NCBI GenBank assembly: GCA_020639115.1
Contig: JACKHG010000002.1
Span: forward strand, 124,001-188,000
DNA: 64,000 nucleotides
Direction: 5' to 3'
DNA from: Phycisphaerales bacterium
GTDB lineage: Bacteria > Planctomycetota > Phycisphaerae > UBA1845
Shown one piece after another: positions 8,649 through 19,900 of this stretch. Positions within the stretch are counted from its first letter, which is position 1. Every line of letters starts with the position of its first letter. The notes under the pieces are model-generated. The model ran no database searches and was not told the origin of the DNA. It saw only the letters and a program-made list of their open reading frames with translations. The position numbers and the translations under genes were made by a program.

Positions 8649-11147
8649 CTACAACAAGCGAAATACCTTGCGCATGGTCCATTCCGCGGCGAGCAGCCCG
8701 ATCAGCAGCACGAGCACCCAACCGTCGTCCCACAACGGCACCGGCCGCGAACGGATCGTCGTCGACTCGTGCCGGTCCGGTATCGCCTCCGCGAGGCCCG
8801 CGATGTCCTGGACATCGTAGTAGCGCCCGCCCGGCGTAGCCTCCGCCAGCGCCCGCAGTCCGTCGCGGTCGAGCTGGGGATGCAGGATCTCGAGATTCGG
8901 CCGTTCTATCTGAATCTCGCGCCGGGCGAACTCGCCGCTCATGCCGTTCAGGTCATCGCCCGGAATCGGCAGGGAAAGCTGGCAACTGCCCGTGCGCGGC
9001 GGCACGAAGCTGCCGTCGTACCAGCCCGGCCGGTCCTCGTTGCGGGCGAGCACGAGCTTGCGTTCATCCCCATCCAGTTTGTAGGTCACCGTGACCTCGG
9101 GCGCTTCGAGTGGCTTGAACGCGCGGTCGAACACGCGGGCACTCACCTGCACCACGCTCCCGAGCTGGTACGTCTCCTTGTCGGTGAGGATCATGCCGCG
9201 CTGGTTGCCGCCGGCGAGCTTGCCCTCCACCAAGTAGCGGATCGTCTGCACCCAGAACTTGTCGAAGATCGCCGGGCTGTGCGCCCGCCAGCGCCAGGTG
9301 CCGTCGAACGCGAGAAACGCCGTGCGCCCTGCGCCGGCGTACTGCGTCGCGAAGAGCACGTGCGGCCCGTAGGCGTTCTGCATGCGCGGGTCGCTGTCGC
9401 GCATCAGCACCGTGGCCACGGGCTTTTCCCTAAGAACCGGCAGGTGCCAGTACACCTCGCTGATGCTCCCCCAGTCGTACGCCGGGTCGATGTTCTCGGG
9501 CAGCTTGAGCGCCGGATGCCCAGCCGCGGCCGGCGGTACGACCACCGGGTAGCCCGTCTGCTGGTAGTGGCCGATCTGGTTGAGGATCAGGTCGGCGTCC
9601 GGGTCGAACGTCACCGGCAGGATCCGCCGGACCGGCTCGGTGGCGGGGTCGCGCAGAAACGACGACGTGTGCAACCGGGCCGCCTGGAACAGCAAGCCCC
9701 CGCCGTGCCGCGTCACCAGCTCGGCAGCCAGCTCGGTCCAGTCGCTGGTCAGCTCGATCGGATCGGGATCGAGCAGCAGGATCGCGTCGTAGGTATACAG
9801 CTCGGCCGCCGTCGCCGGCAGGTGATCGATCACCAGGTTGCCGTCGCGCACCGCGTTGACGTCCGCGGACTGCAGCCAACAGCTCACTTGGAAGGTCGGA
9901 TCGCGCTGCAGCAGTCGCGTGATATATCTGTATTCCCAATTGGACGCGCCCGCCACGACCAGCACGCGCAGCTTGTTCTCCATCACGTTGACGGTCACCT
10001 GCTTGGCGTTGTCGTCGGTGACTGATTCGGTCGGGCCGACCGGCACCGTCACCCGGTAGGTGAAGCGGCCCACCTTGTCCTGGCGATGATCGAAGCTGAT
10101 CGGTTCGATCGTGCCGTCCGCACCCAGCGTGATGTTGCGCGTCGCCACCACGCGGCCGGTGTCGTCCGCCCCCGACCGCTCGACGAGTTGCACCGCCACC
10201 GTCGCCCCGGTCATGCCCTGCCCGGAAATCTGCGCGACCACCGCGAAGGGATCATCGGCGAAAACGTTGTCCGGCGCGACGACCTCCGCGACGCGGACGT
10301 TTCGCGGCGGTGCCGGGTCGCCGACTCCGACCACGTGCAGCGGAATGCGCCGGTCCTGCGCGTACGCCGCGATCGCCTGTGCGTCGTCGCCGCGATTGAT
10401 CTCGCCGTCGGTGATCAGCACCACGCCGGCGACCGGCGCCCGCCCGAGCGATTCCACCGCCCGCCGCAGCGACGTGCCGATGTCGGTCGCGGGCCCCTGC
10501 GCCGAGAACGTCACGGGCGCGTCGCCCACGTTCCGGGCGGTGGTGGCGGTTGCTTCATCGGATGCTGGTTTGTCCGTGGCAGCGACCGCGCCCTCGCGCG
10601 CCGCCCGTAGCGTCGCCACCGCGTTCGGCTCGTCCGCAAACGTGAACATCCGCACGCGGTTGTTCTCGGTCAGGCCGCGCAGCAGCGCGCGGTCGTCGCG
10701 ATCCAGCAGCCGGGCCACCACCTCAGTCCGCCGCACCGGCTCGCGCCCCGCCTCCGGCGCCACCGCGCTCACCCGCGCAATATCCTCCGCCCGGCGATAC
10801 CGATCCTGCAAATCCATGCTCGCCGACGTGTCCACCAGCACGAGCGTGTACGAGTCAATCAGCCGGTGCAGATACGTCGCCAGCACCGGTTCGAGCCATA
10901 TCAGCCCGATCGCGGCGATCACCGCGCAACGCAGGCCGGCCATGATCCAGCGCACCCGCGGCGAAGCCCCCGCGCGGCCTTCGTGCCGATAGAGGTAGAC
11001 GACGCACGCGCACAGCAACACGCCCAGCGCCAGCAGCCCGACGGCTGCCCAGCCACTGGGCAACGCCGCGAACTCCAGGCGCCGCTCCACCTCCACCCGG
11101 CGGACCTGCGCCAGCAAGCTGTTCATCGCGTCAAAACGCACGCTCAT
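8649..11147 (-). CDS. VWA-domain membrane protein with degenerate glutamine-amidotransferase-like domain
   Basis: This 832-residue inner-membrane protein has two N-terminal helices (about 33-53 and 68-90). A von Willebrand factor A domain follows with an intact metal-ion-dependent adhesion site, Asp106-Thr-Ser108-Ala-Ser110, and a downstream VVLITDGEIN strand. The centre (about 395-560, starting LRVLVVAGASNWEYRYI) has the fold signature of a class I glutamine amidotransferase-like domain without an obvious catalytic Cys. A single C-terminal helix (DDGWVLVLLIGLLAAEW) closes the protein. The layout, two helices plus VWA plus GATase-like plus one helix, is a family found next to BatA-like genes. 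The GAGG-type ribosome site lies just before the ATG, and the gap to the upstream gene is 21 bases. It probably binds a partner through the metal site in the periplasm. Confidence 0.87.
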   Translation of the reverse strand: MSVRFDAMNSLLAQVRRVEVERRLEFAALPSGWAAVGLLALGVLLCACVVYLYRHEGRAGASPRVRWIMAGLRCAVIAAIGLIWLEPVLATYLHRLIDSYTLVLVDTSASMDLQDRYRRAEDIARVSAVAPEAGREPVRRTEVVARLLDRDDRALLRGLTENNRVRMFTFADEPNAVATLRAAREGAVAATDKPASDEATATTARNVGDAPVTFSAQGPATDIGTSLRRAVESLGRAPVAGVVLITDGEINRGDDAQAIAAYAQDRRIPLHVVGVGDPAPPRNVRVAEVVAPDNVFADDPFAVVAQISGQGMTGATVAVQLVERSGADDTGRVVATRNITLGADGTIEPISFDHRQDKVGRFTYRVTVPVGPTESVTDDNAKQVTVNVMENKLRVLVVAGASNWEYRYITRLLQRDPTFQVSCWLQSADVNAVRDGNLVIDHLPATAAELYTYDAILLLDPDPIELTSDWTELAAELVTRHGGGLLFQAARLHTSSFLRDPATEPVRRILPVTFDPDADLILNQIGHYQQTGYPVVVPPAAAGHPALKLPENIDPAYDWGSISEVYWHLPVLREKPVATVLMRDSDPRMQNAYGPHVLFATQYAGAGRTAFLAFDGTWRWRAHSPAIFDKFWVQTIRYLVEGKLAGGNQRGMILTDKETYQLGSVVQVSARVFDRAFKPLEAPEVTVTYKLDGDERKLVLARNEDRPGWYDGSFVPPRTGSCQLSLPIPGDDLNGMSGEFARREIQIERPNLEILHPQLDRDGLRALAEATPGGRYYDVQDIAGLAEAIPDRHESTTIRSRPVPLWDDGWVLVLLIGLLAAEWTMRKVFRLL

Positions 11148-11168
11148 TCGCCTCTGCGTACTCCGCCG

Positions 11169-12641
11169 TCAGCCTCGTCCGAACCGCCAGGCGAGAAACT
11201 GCTCGAGCATCAACACCACCAGTGCACCCACCAGCACGATCGGCCACACCTCGCGCCGCCCGACGTCGGCGGCATCGTCTCGTTCTGGAATTCCCACGCG
11301 GTAATCGACGGGCAGCGCCCCGAACACCGGCCGCAACTCGTCCTCCTGCGCCGGCCGCAGATCGCTTTCCTGCGGGTCGAGCGTCACCGCCACCCGCCGC
11401 ACAACCTGTCCGCCGCTGCGCTCGTGCAACAGAAACGTGTAGATCCCCGCCCGGTTGGTGAGTTCCCAACGCAGTTGCAGCCCGCCGCCGTCACCGGCGA
11501 CCGCGGTGATCTCGGTTTCGTCCTCCTGCGGATAACCGGGCCCGCGCACCTTAGCCTCCGCGTCGAAACGCGAGGGGTCGAGCGCCATGCGAATCGGTTC
11601 TCCGACGCGAACCGTCTCGCCCGAGGCGCTGGCCCGCGCGAGGTACTGCACCATCTCCTGGATCGTCACCACGTAACTCGGGTCGCGGGCCCAGTCGTTC
11701 CACTCCAGATCGCAGGTGGATGGAAAGAGCATCACGCGGCCCGCGCCGTACGGTCGCTCGATGAGCGCCGGCGTCTGCTCCGCGTCATCGAAACGCGCCA
11801 GCACCCGCGCCGAGGGGCGGCGCGGCGCATCGCCCGCGTCCGCCTCGTCGCTGACGGCGGGTTCCGTCGCGTAGTAGCGCGTGAAGTGAATCCGCTGGCG
11901 GAACGGGTTGTCCTCGCCCGCAAACACCTGCACGACCGGGTGACGCCAGTCGCCAGCCGCCAGCTTGGCGCCGCCTTCGGGTGCGGCGACGAGCGCCTGC
12001 AGCGACGCGGGCAGCAGGCCCTCCCCGTCGCGGAACAGCGTGGCGTTATAGAGCACGGGATCGCTCACCTGGTCGCCCAGGAAGATGAGCAGTCCGCCGC
12101 CGGCCGATACGTACGTCTGCAGCGCGTCGGCGACCGGCTCGCTGACCCGGTACAGGTTGCAGAGAATAACCAGGTCGTATTCATCGAGCCGCGTGGCCTC
12201 GAGCGCCGCATCCTCGATCGTGTCCACCTGCACGCCGCTGAAGACGTCGCCCTCGGGCCGCAGCGCGGTGTTGAGCAGCGCCACCTCGTCCAGGTAGGGG
12301 TCCGCGGACGGTTCGCCGTTCACGACGAGCACGCGGACGGCCTCGCTGATGTGTGCGGCCATGTCGCGCGCGTTGTCCACGACGAGGTTGTCCGGCGCGA
12401 TCTCCACGTGGACGACCTGGTCGCCCGCCTGGGGAAAAGCCACCGGAACCGCGGCTGGCGACGTCGCGCCGGCGGTGACGTGCTGAACCTGCACGGTGGC
12501 CGCCGGCTGCTGCGCCACCGCCACGTCCAGATCCACGCGGGGCAGCTCGTGCGTTGTGAAATTACCAATACCCGCGGTCAGCGTCGCCTCCACGCCGGTG
12601 ACGATCTGCCGCTGCTCGGCGCCGAGGGATGTCACCGCCAC
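11169..12641 (-). CDS. C-terminal fragment of BatA-like VWA protein
   Basis: This is the intact 3' part of the broken gene, 490 residues from a GTG at 12641, although homology clearly continues upstream (PATTQQKN directly before NVAVTSLGAEQRQIV). It holds an Ig-like segment, then a GATase-like domain beginning AVRVLVVNGEPSADPYLDEV. A membrane-proximal beta region follows, and a last helix PIVLVGALVVLMLEQFLAW that anchors the C-terminus. The next gene, the second VWA protein, begins 21 bases after the stop. Confidence 0.75.
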   Translation of the reverse strand: MAVTSLGAEQRQIVTGVEATLTAGIGNFTTHELPRVDLDVAVAQQPAATVQVQHVTAGATSPAAVPVAFPQAGDQVVHVEIAPDNLVVDNARDMAAHISEAVRVLVVNGEPSADPYLDEVALLNTALRPEGDVFSGVQVDTIEDAALEATRLDEYDLVILCNLYRVSEPVADALQTYVSAGGGLLIFLGDQVSDPVLYNATLFRDGEGLLPASLQALVAAPEGGAKLAAGDWRHPVVQVFAGEDNPFRQRIHFTRYYATEPAVSDEADAGDAPRRPSARVLARFDDAEQTPALIERPYGAGRVMLFPSTCDLEWNDWARDPSYVVTIQEMVQYLARASASGETVRVGEPIRMALDPSRFDAEAKVRGPGYPQEDETEITAVAGDGGGLQLRWELTNRAGIYTFLLHERSGGQVVRRVAVTLDPQESDLRPAQEDELRPVFGALPVDYRVGIPERDDAADVGRREVWPIVLVGALVVLMLEQFLAWRFGRG

Positions 12642-13423
12642 GTTCTTCTGCTGCGTCGTCGCCGGACGTCCACAATACCTAACCGTGATCGGCGGGCCGC
12701 CCAGGCCTCCAGTCCGCTGGCTGGAAAGTGCTTTTTCGCGCCTGCACCCGCCGAACCGCCGCTCACCCAGTCGAGGATCCGCTGCTGGAAAGTCACCAGC
12801 ACGCGCGGGTGCGTCGCCCCCATCGTTCCCGTGCTCGCTTCACTAACTCCACGGCGTCCAGGCACTCGGACACCGAGAGCCGCGACGGCCTGATCGCCCG
12901 AGCCGCGCGAGCAACCGTTGATCTGCTTGTCATCGAGCAACGCCCCCCAGCACAGATGCCCGGCGAGCTCGGACGAAAGTGCAGCAGCGTGACGGTGTCG
13001 CCTGGGCAAAGGCAGGCGCCAAGATTCGTCACGCCCTCCTTGGCCTGGTCCGTTGCCGCGTCCCTCGGACACGTAGCCCATGCTGAACGAGTCGTCGAGC
13101 AGGAAGATGCGCTCCGTGCGTTCGGAACCGCCCAGCACTGCGGCTATTCCGGTCGCCTTCATGAACGGGCGGGCGATGAACAGACCGATGAGGAACACCG
13201 CCAGGCAACGCAGCGCCAGCAGGATCAGCTCCTCAATGCGCACGCGCCGCCGATTGCGCTTTTCCGCATCGACCAGGAACGCCATCGCGGCCCAGCGAAT
13301 CCTCCGGAAACGCCGCCGCGCCAGCAGGTGAATCAGAATCGGCACGCTCACGGCAGCCGCACCGCCCCAGAAGAGCGCCGGGTTCAGCAACGCCGCCAGC
13401 ATCATCGGTGACGCGGCTATCAT
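12632..13423 (-). CDS. N-terminal fragment of BatA-like VWA protein (BatA helices and start of VWA)
   Basis: The start ATG at 13423 overlaps the DUF58 stop as ATGA. Residues 7-35 (MMLAALLNPALFWGGAAAVS and following) and 62-88 are the two helices of the BatA N-terminal domain, separated by the typical RRRFRRIRWAAMAFLVDAEK loop. A VWA strand follows with the metal site Asp110-Asp-Ser112-Phe-Ser114. Sense coding in this frame stops near residue 127; the rest of the frame, to a stop at 12632, alternates with short recognisable islands belonging to the true protein. Confidence 0.7.
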   Translation of the reverse strand: MIAASPMMLAALLNPALFWGGAAAVSVPILIHLLARRRFRRIRWAAMAFLVDAEKRNRRRVRIEELILLALRCLAVFLIGLFIARPFMKATGIAAVLGGSERTERIFLLDDSFSMGYVSEGRGNGPGQGGRDESWRLPLPRRHRHAAALSSELAGHLCWGALLDDKQINGCSRGSGDQAVAALGVRVPGRRGVSEASTGTMGATHPRVLVTFQQRILDWVSGGSAGAGAKKHFPASGLEAWAARRSRLGIVDVRRRRSRRTWR

Positions 13424-14308
13424 GCCCGGCTCCGCGTACGGCGCAACCGGTCGGCCAAAAACCGCGTGAGAGCCACGTCCAGCGGATCCGCCGTGCTGAC
13501 CAGCGCGTACTCGATCTGCTGGTTCAGGCACGCGCCGCGCACCTGCGTGATGAATTCCTGCACGCGCTGCCGGTAGGCCGAGCGCAGCGCCTGCGGATCG
13601 GTAAGCACCTCCAGGTCGGTCTGCTCCATGCCTTCGAAGAGCGTGCGGTCCGTGAAGGGGAATTCGATCTCGTCGTGATCGAGCACGTGCAGCACGAGCA
13701 CGTCGTGCCGGCTGAAGCGGAACCGCGCGAGCCCCTCGATCAACTCGCCGACGTCGGTGAGCAGGTCGGAGAGGATGATCACCATGCTGCGGCGCGGAAG
13801 CTGGTCGGCGAGGTAGCGGAACAGCACCTTCGTGTCGGTATTTTTCTCCGGGCGGCTGCGCTCCAGCACATCCACCAGGCGATGCAGGTTCGCGCGGTTC
13901 GAACTCACCGGCAACTGCGTGCGCACCGCGCTGTCAAAGAGCATCAGCCCGGCGCCGTCCTGCTGCTGCACGAGCAGGTAGGCGAGACTGGCTGCCAGCG
14001 TCGCGGCGTACTCCCACTTGGTCATGCGCCCGTCCACGGGGTGCTCGGGATAGGCCATCGACGCGCTGCCGTCGAGCAGCAGGTACGTGCGCAGGTTCGT
14101 CTCGACCTCGTACTCCTTGATGAACAACCGGTCGGCCTTCGCGTACACGCGCCAGTCGATGTGGCGCAGATCGTCACCCGGGACGTACGCGCGGTGATCG
14201 GCAAACTCCACACTGAAACCCTTGTACGGGCTCTGGTGCAGGCCGCTCAGAAATCCCTCGACCACGTGGCGGGCGCGCAGCTCCAGCCGGCGGATCTTGT
14301 TGAGGACT

Positions 14309-15364
<1,056 letters not shown>

Positions 15365-15381
15365 CAGTAGCTCCGCAAGGA

Positions 15382-15414
15382 TAATGATGAATGATGAATG
15401 CTGAATGATGAATG
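15382..15414 (+). repeat. ATGAATG repeat cluster, left end of cassette
   Basis: Three copies of TGATGAATG-like units follow each other here (TAATGATGAATGATGAATG, then CTGAATGATGAATG). The same pattern is found inverted at 15911-15942 and in direct orientation next to moaC at 49160. Confidence 0.75.
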
Positions 15415-15438
15415 GGGCCAGTCGTCTCCACGGGGGAA

Positions 15439-15849
15439 TCAGTGCCTGCGGCGACGCTTCACGGTTCGAACTGAAGCCACGAGAATCGCCGTCAATTGTT
15501 CGGCTTCGTTCAGTAGACCCTGCAATCGGCGGGGGGGCACGATGGCCGCTTCTGCGGTCAATTCCAACCAGTACGTTGTCTCATCCAATTTCTGCAGTGA
15601 CGACTCCAGCTTGCTGACAAACTCCGCATCCGAGCGTGCGCGTCGCGCCTCCCGATACTGTGCCCCCACCGAGGTCCCGCATTTGGTCACCTGACCGGCA
15701 ATCACTTGGGCAGCTCGCGACCGATAAGGCATCGCCCCAGCCAGATTGATGATCCGCAGCGCAAACGCTTTCGTCCGCTGGACAAGCTCATCCCCGCGCG
15801 CCGACCGCCGTACTGCCGCTGTCCTCTTCGCCGCAACCGTATCAGCCAT
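15439..15849 (-). CDS. Four-helix-bundle protein of the 23S rRNA IVS (S23) family
   Basis: This 136-residue protein matches the four-helix-bundle family known from intervening sequences of 23S rRNA genes. The diagnostic core is GTSVGAQYREARRARSDAEFVSKLESS followed by DETTYWLEL. The start ATG at 15849 is preceded by a GGAG ribosome site 8 bases upstream; the longer open frame is not needed. The Lys/Arg-rich tail (VRTVKRRRRH) is usual. Members occur scattered in many genomes away from rRNA. Their function is not known, but a nucleic-acid-binding pentameric bundle has been described for the family. Here it interrupts an otherwise compact operon. Confidence 0.88.
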   Translation of the reverse strand: MADTVAAKRTAAVRRSARGDELVQRTKAFALRIINLAGAMPYRSRAAQVIAGQVTKCGTSVGAQYREARRARSDAEFVSKLESSLQKLDETTYWLELTAEAAIVPPRRLQGLLNEAEQLTAILVASVRTVKRRRRH

Positions 15850-15908
15850 CGCAGTTCTCCAAAGCAGTACCCACTCAAGCACAACACGCAACCATCGAAC
15901 GCTCAAAC

Positions 15909-15942
<34 letters not shown>

Positions 15943-15950
15943 CCCACCTC

Positions 15951-16997
15951 TCAACGTTGCATGATCGGCAGTCGGTTGTAAGGCAATTGCAGGATAATCG
16001 CCGCCAGCGCCGTCCCATACGGCAGGCCCACCGCGTCACCCATCCACGATCCGTCGGCCTTCTGTTCGCGCAGGAGCTTGTCGCGGTACTTGGGAAAGTA
16101 AATATCCCAGCGCGCCGGCTCGTCCGAGAGATAGATCGCCTGCGAATAGTACAGGTTGGCGTAGTACTCGTGGCCCAGGAAGCCCTCGCCCCGCCCCAGC
16201 GTGTCGTGGCAGAACTGCAGGCAACGCTTCGCCAGCGGATTGTCGTAGTCGCCGCAGTTGAACCAGCAGCACACCGCGGCAGCCGTGATCGGCGGCCGCG
16301 ACGGGCCCGCCTGCCGGGCGCGGTAGGCAATTCCACCATCCGACCTGAACGACATCTCCAGGTACTTCAGCGCCCGGTCGATCGTCTCCTTCGGTACCGC
16401 GATTCCGGCGTTGCGGCACGCGCGCAGCGCCTGCAACTGCGTGATCGTCACCGACCCCTCGTCGCTGCCGCCGTCGGGCATGTAGATCCACCCGCCCAGC
16501 GGACTCTGGCTGCGGGCGGTGAGCTCCACCGCGCCCTCGAGCGCGGCGCGGATCTGGGCCTGACGGTCGGCGTCCTCGGTCATGCCGTACAGCTCCGCCA
16601 GAAACAGCGTCGCGAACCCGTGCCCGTACATCGGCCGGCCGTCGGCCTCGTCCATCCGCGCGATCAACCCCGAAGACGTGCGGCAGTTCAGCAGGAATTC
16701 CGTGACGCGATCGACGTTCGGCGCGTATTTTCCCTGCGTGGTCGTGTTGCCCGCGGAGAGAAACGCCAGGCCGGCCAGCGCCGACATCGCCACCGGGTAG
16801 GTGCCGTATCCGCTGCGATTGCGCCACGCCCCGTCCCGTCCCTGGTTGCGCGCCAGCCACGCGAGGCCGCGGTCGATCGCCGCGTCCGTCTCCGGCGTGA
16901 TGTACTTGGGCAGGAGCCCGCCCGGCGCCGGCGCGGAAGCCCCGCCGGGCTGACTCGCCCACAGCGCCAGCACCATCACCAACGTGTGCGGCATCAT
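15951..16997 (-). CDS. Exported prenyltransferase/squalene-oxidase-repeat protein
   Basis: This 348-residue protein has a signal peptide (MMPHTLVMVLALWASQPGGAS) and repeats of the alpha/alpha-barrel type found in terpenoid cyclases and prenyltransferases: AIDRGLAWLARNQGRDGAWR, VELTARSQSPLGGWIY, ALKYLEMSFRSDGGIAYRA and KLLREQKADGSWMG. The DxDD cyclase motif is absent, so it is not a squalene-hopene cyclase. Proteins of this kind are plentiful in Planctomycetota, without assigned reactions. Its ATG overlaps the stop of the PQQ-propeller gene (ATGA), so the two are translated together and probably work together in the periplasm. Confidence 0.85.
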   Translation of the reverse strand: MMPHTLVMVLALWASQPGGASAPAPGGLLPKYITPETDAAIDRGLAWLARNQGRDGAWRNRSGYGTYPVAMSALAGLAFLSAGNTTTQGKYAPNVDRVTEFLLNCRTSSGLIARMDEADGRPMYGHGFATLFLAELYGMTEDADRQAQIRAALEGAVELTARSQSPLGGWIYMPDGGSDEGSVTITQLQALRACRNAGIAVPKETIDRALKYLEMSFRSDGGIAYRARQAGPSRPPITAAAVCCWFNCGDYDNPLAKRCLQFCHDTLGRGEGFLGHEYYANLYYSQAIYLSDEPARWDIYFPKYRDKLLREQKADGSWMGDAVGLPYGTALAAIILQLPYNRLPIMQR

Positions 16998-19900
16998 GGC
17001 TTCACCTCACCGGCGTTCTTCGCCTCGTCGGCCACAGCCTGCTCCGTCGTGGACAGCACGAGCACGCCCTGTTGCGTGCCGACGAGCAGGTGGCCCGGCC
17101 ACAGGCCGAACTCGCCCGTCAACCGCTCGTTCAGCGTGACCGCGTGATTCGTGTCCACGGAGGGCCCGACGGTTTTCCCGGTCTTCTTGTCGACCATTTC
17201 GACGACGATGCGCCCCTTGGCCTCGAGGAACGTGTTGCTCGACGGCGTCTCCACGCGGCGGAAGATGGGCACGACGTCGTCCGCGACGTGCAGCAGCTTC
17301 CACAGGGCAAACGGTCCGGCGCCGCAGGCGCCGTATCCCTGCGCACTGCTCCAGCGCTCCTTGCCGGTCGCCAGGTCCAGGCTGACCAGCGACGGATTTG
17401 GCCCCTCGGCGCTGCGCGCCGCGATCATCAGGAGCAACGCGTCGTCGTGAATGACGCCCTCGGCGTAACCGGCTGCGGCGGTGGGAAGCTGCGCCGACAA
17501 CACGACATCGCCCTCGAGGATGTCCAGCAACCGGATGTACCCCTCGACGCTGCAGACGCCGACGTAGCCGTCACCGGCGTTGAAGATCCAGCGCACGTCC
17601 TGCGGCATCGTGTAGCGCCAGTTGGGTTCGCCGGGTGTCTCCAGCGAATAGCACGCCACCGTGCGCGCATCCGTCGGTCCGACCAGTTGTCCGCGGTCAT
17701 ACACCAGCGGGATCACGCCCACCGCGGCTCCCGGTTGGGTAAATTTCAAGGCCGCCACGCGCCGCCCGCTGGCGGCGTCGTACGCCGTCGCCCGCTCCCG
17801 CTGGTTGTCCAGCGTGATGCAGTAGTCATCCTTGATCGTGACCGTGTCCACGCGCTCGTCCGTGAGGATGCGCTCCCAGTGAACGTCGTTGCCGTCCAGC
17901 ACCGAAGAACAACTCAGCACGCCGCGCCGCGGCGCGCAGATCAGCCGCCCCCGATCGACCGCCATCAACCGGTTCCGCAACGCAGCCCGGTCCGCCGTCG
18001 CCTCGTCCTCGTAGGTGACGCCCCAGAGCCGCCGCCCGGTGAGCAACCCCACACCGAACAGGCCGTTCGGACCGTTGATCACCGCCGTCTGCCCGTCACA
18101 GAACGCGATCGCGTGAAAATCCGGAGACCACTCGTTCCGCTGTCCGCGCTCCGCGGTGGGATCGGGGGCCGCACCGGGCAATTCCAGATCCACCGACCAG
18201 CTCACCCGCTGCGCGCCAGGCGCGACCGCGTGCACCGTCCCCGGCTCGTCGAAAAGCAGCGCGAACCGATTGGCGGCTTCCGCCGGCGCACCCACGTATT
18301 CCACCAGCGAAGCAGCCCGCAGGTGCGGAATCTGGTTGCCGGACGGCTGGGCCTTCAGCACAAGCGACTTGCGCTCAGCCGCGGCTGCATCCGACGCGGC
18401 TGCAGCGCTATCAACCAGCCCTTGGAGCCGCTCCACCTCGTCGGCAACAGCCACTGTGCCTGCGCCCGCGGGTAGGGTGACACCGGAGTACGACCGCTTG
18501 AGCCGGTCGAGCAGTTGCTGCGCTTCCCAGTCGAGTTTCTGATCGTCCCCCAGGTACTGCTCGGCGAGGTCGCGCATAGCCTCAGCCGTCACTGCCGTCG
18601 CCCGATTGCGCCGAATCGCTTCGCGCAGGTACTGTTCGCTGCGCTCGTAGTGCTGCTGGCTCAATTCGATCCCGCCCAGTGCGACCAGCGCCGCCTGCCC
18701 CGCGCCGCCCGCGTCGTCCAACTCCGCCAGGCGCAGCAGGCGCTGGCGACCCTCCGCGGCGTGCGCTTCGTCGTTAAGTTCCGCCAGGGCCGCGTCGAGT
18801 TCATCCTGCGTCGCCGCCTGGATCGTCGCGAGTTGCCGCGCCGTGAGGTCGCGCTCGAAGCGTGCCAGGACGTGGGCGACCACCTGGCGGGCCTTGTTGC
18901 GCAGGCGCGGCTCGATGGTCACATAGTCATCACCGGCTGGCGTCATGCCCAACCGCCAGAGCTTCAGGTAGGCGTCGTCGCCCCGGCCCATCTTCCGCCA
19001 GCGGGCTGCCAGCGCGAGCGTCGCGCGCAGTTGATCGATGTCGCGGTTGGTCAGCGTCAGCGCCTTTTCCAGATACTGCACCGCCTCCACGTCACCGGTG
19101 TCGTCGCGCGCCGCCAGGCGCAGCATCGCATCGATGGTCAACCGGCTGATCTCGCCGCCGTAGCGTCCCTTCGCCCGCGCGGCTGAGCGCACCGCGTCCA
19201 GCACGGTGAGCGTGCGCCGCGGCTCGCCGCGCAGCAGCTCCATCCAGGCCAGGCGCACCGCCGCCTGCTCGTTCTTCGGGTCGCTCTCGAAGCGCGCAAG
19301 CTGCCGCGGATAGGACACGGTCAGGTCGGGAAACTTGCGCACCTCGTTCGTGTCCACGCTGAAGAGCGCGCTCGCCAGGCAAAGTAGATTTCCCAAGGGA
19401 AGCTGGTCGGCGGGCAGCGGCGTCTCGTCGACCACCTCGCCCGTGTCGGCGGAAATGGTCACCAGCTCCTTGGTCGTCGGGATGTGGATGGTCTTGCCCG
19501 ACCAGGCGGCCCGCCCGGTCGGCTCCCACTTCAGCGCGTCCATGTCGATCGAGCGCCACACCTCCGCGCCCGTGTCCAGCGCCAGGCAAACAAAACTGTT
19601 GCCCCCGAGCCACACCCGGCGGTCATCCGCGCCGAGCACGTAGTACACGTCCGCGGGCCGGGGATAACTCCACAGCACCGTTCCGTTGGCCCGATCGAGG
19701 CCGAGCAGCCGCGCGCAGTCCGGCGGCGCGGCGACGATGACGCGGCCGCTCACGATCGGCGGCCCGCAAAGCCAGTTCGCCGCCGCCAGCGAACCGGTGA
19801 TGTGCGGCTCTCGCGGGTAGCTCGTCGCCCAGCGCAGCGCAAACCGCTCGGTATCGACGGCAATGACCAGGCCCGCCGACAGCGTCACGTACATGGTCCG

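Larger units (their letters stand above)
11169..13423 (-). pseudogene. BatA-like VWA membrane protein gene broken by several frameshifts
   Basis: Read together, the two fragments below make one BatA-type protein of about 750 residues: N-terminal double-helix BatA domain, VWA domain, GATase-like domain and C-terminal helix. The reading frame changes about five times between roughly 13050 and 12660. Frame 1 carries the MIDAS. A second frame reads QAKEGVTNLGACLCPGDTVTLLHF. Frame 1 returns with HLCWGALLDDKQI, the second frame again with SVSECLDAVELVKRARERWG, then frame 1 with VLVTFQQRILDWV and GIVDVR. A third frame starts at PATTQQKNVAVTSL and runs cleanly to the stop. Overall length is near normal, so the lesions are small indels and not a large deletion. 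Both flanking junctions of the operon are intact. It is either a decayed gene or a local sequence-quality problem. Confidence 0.75.
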
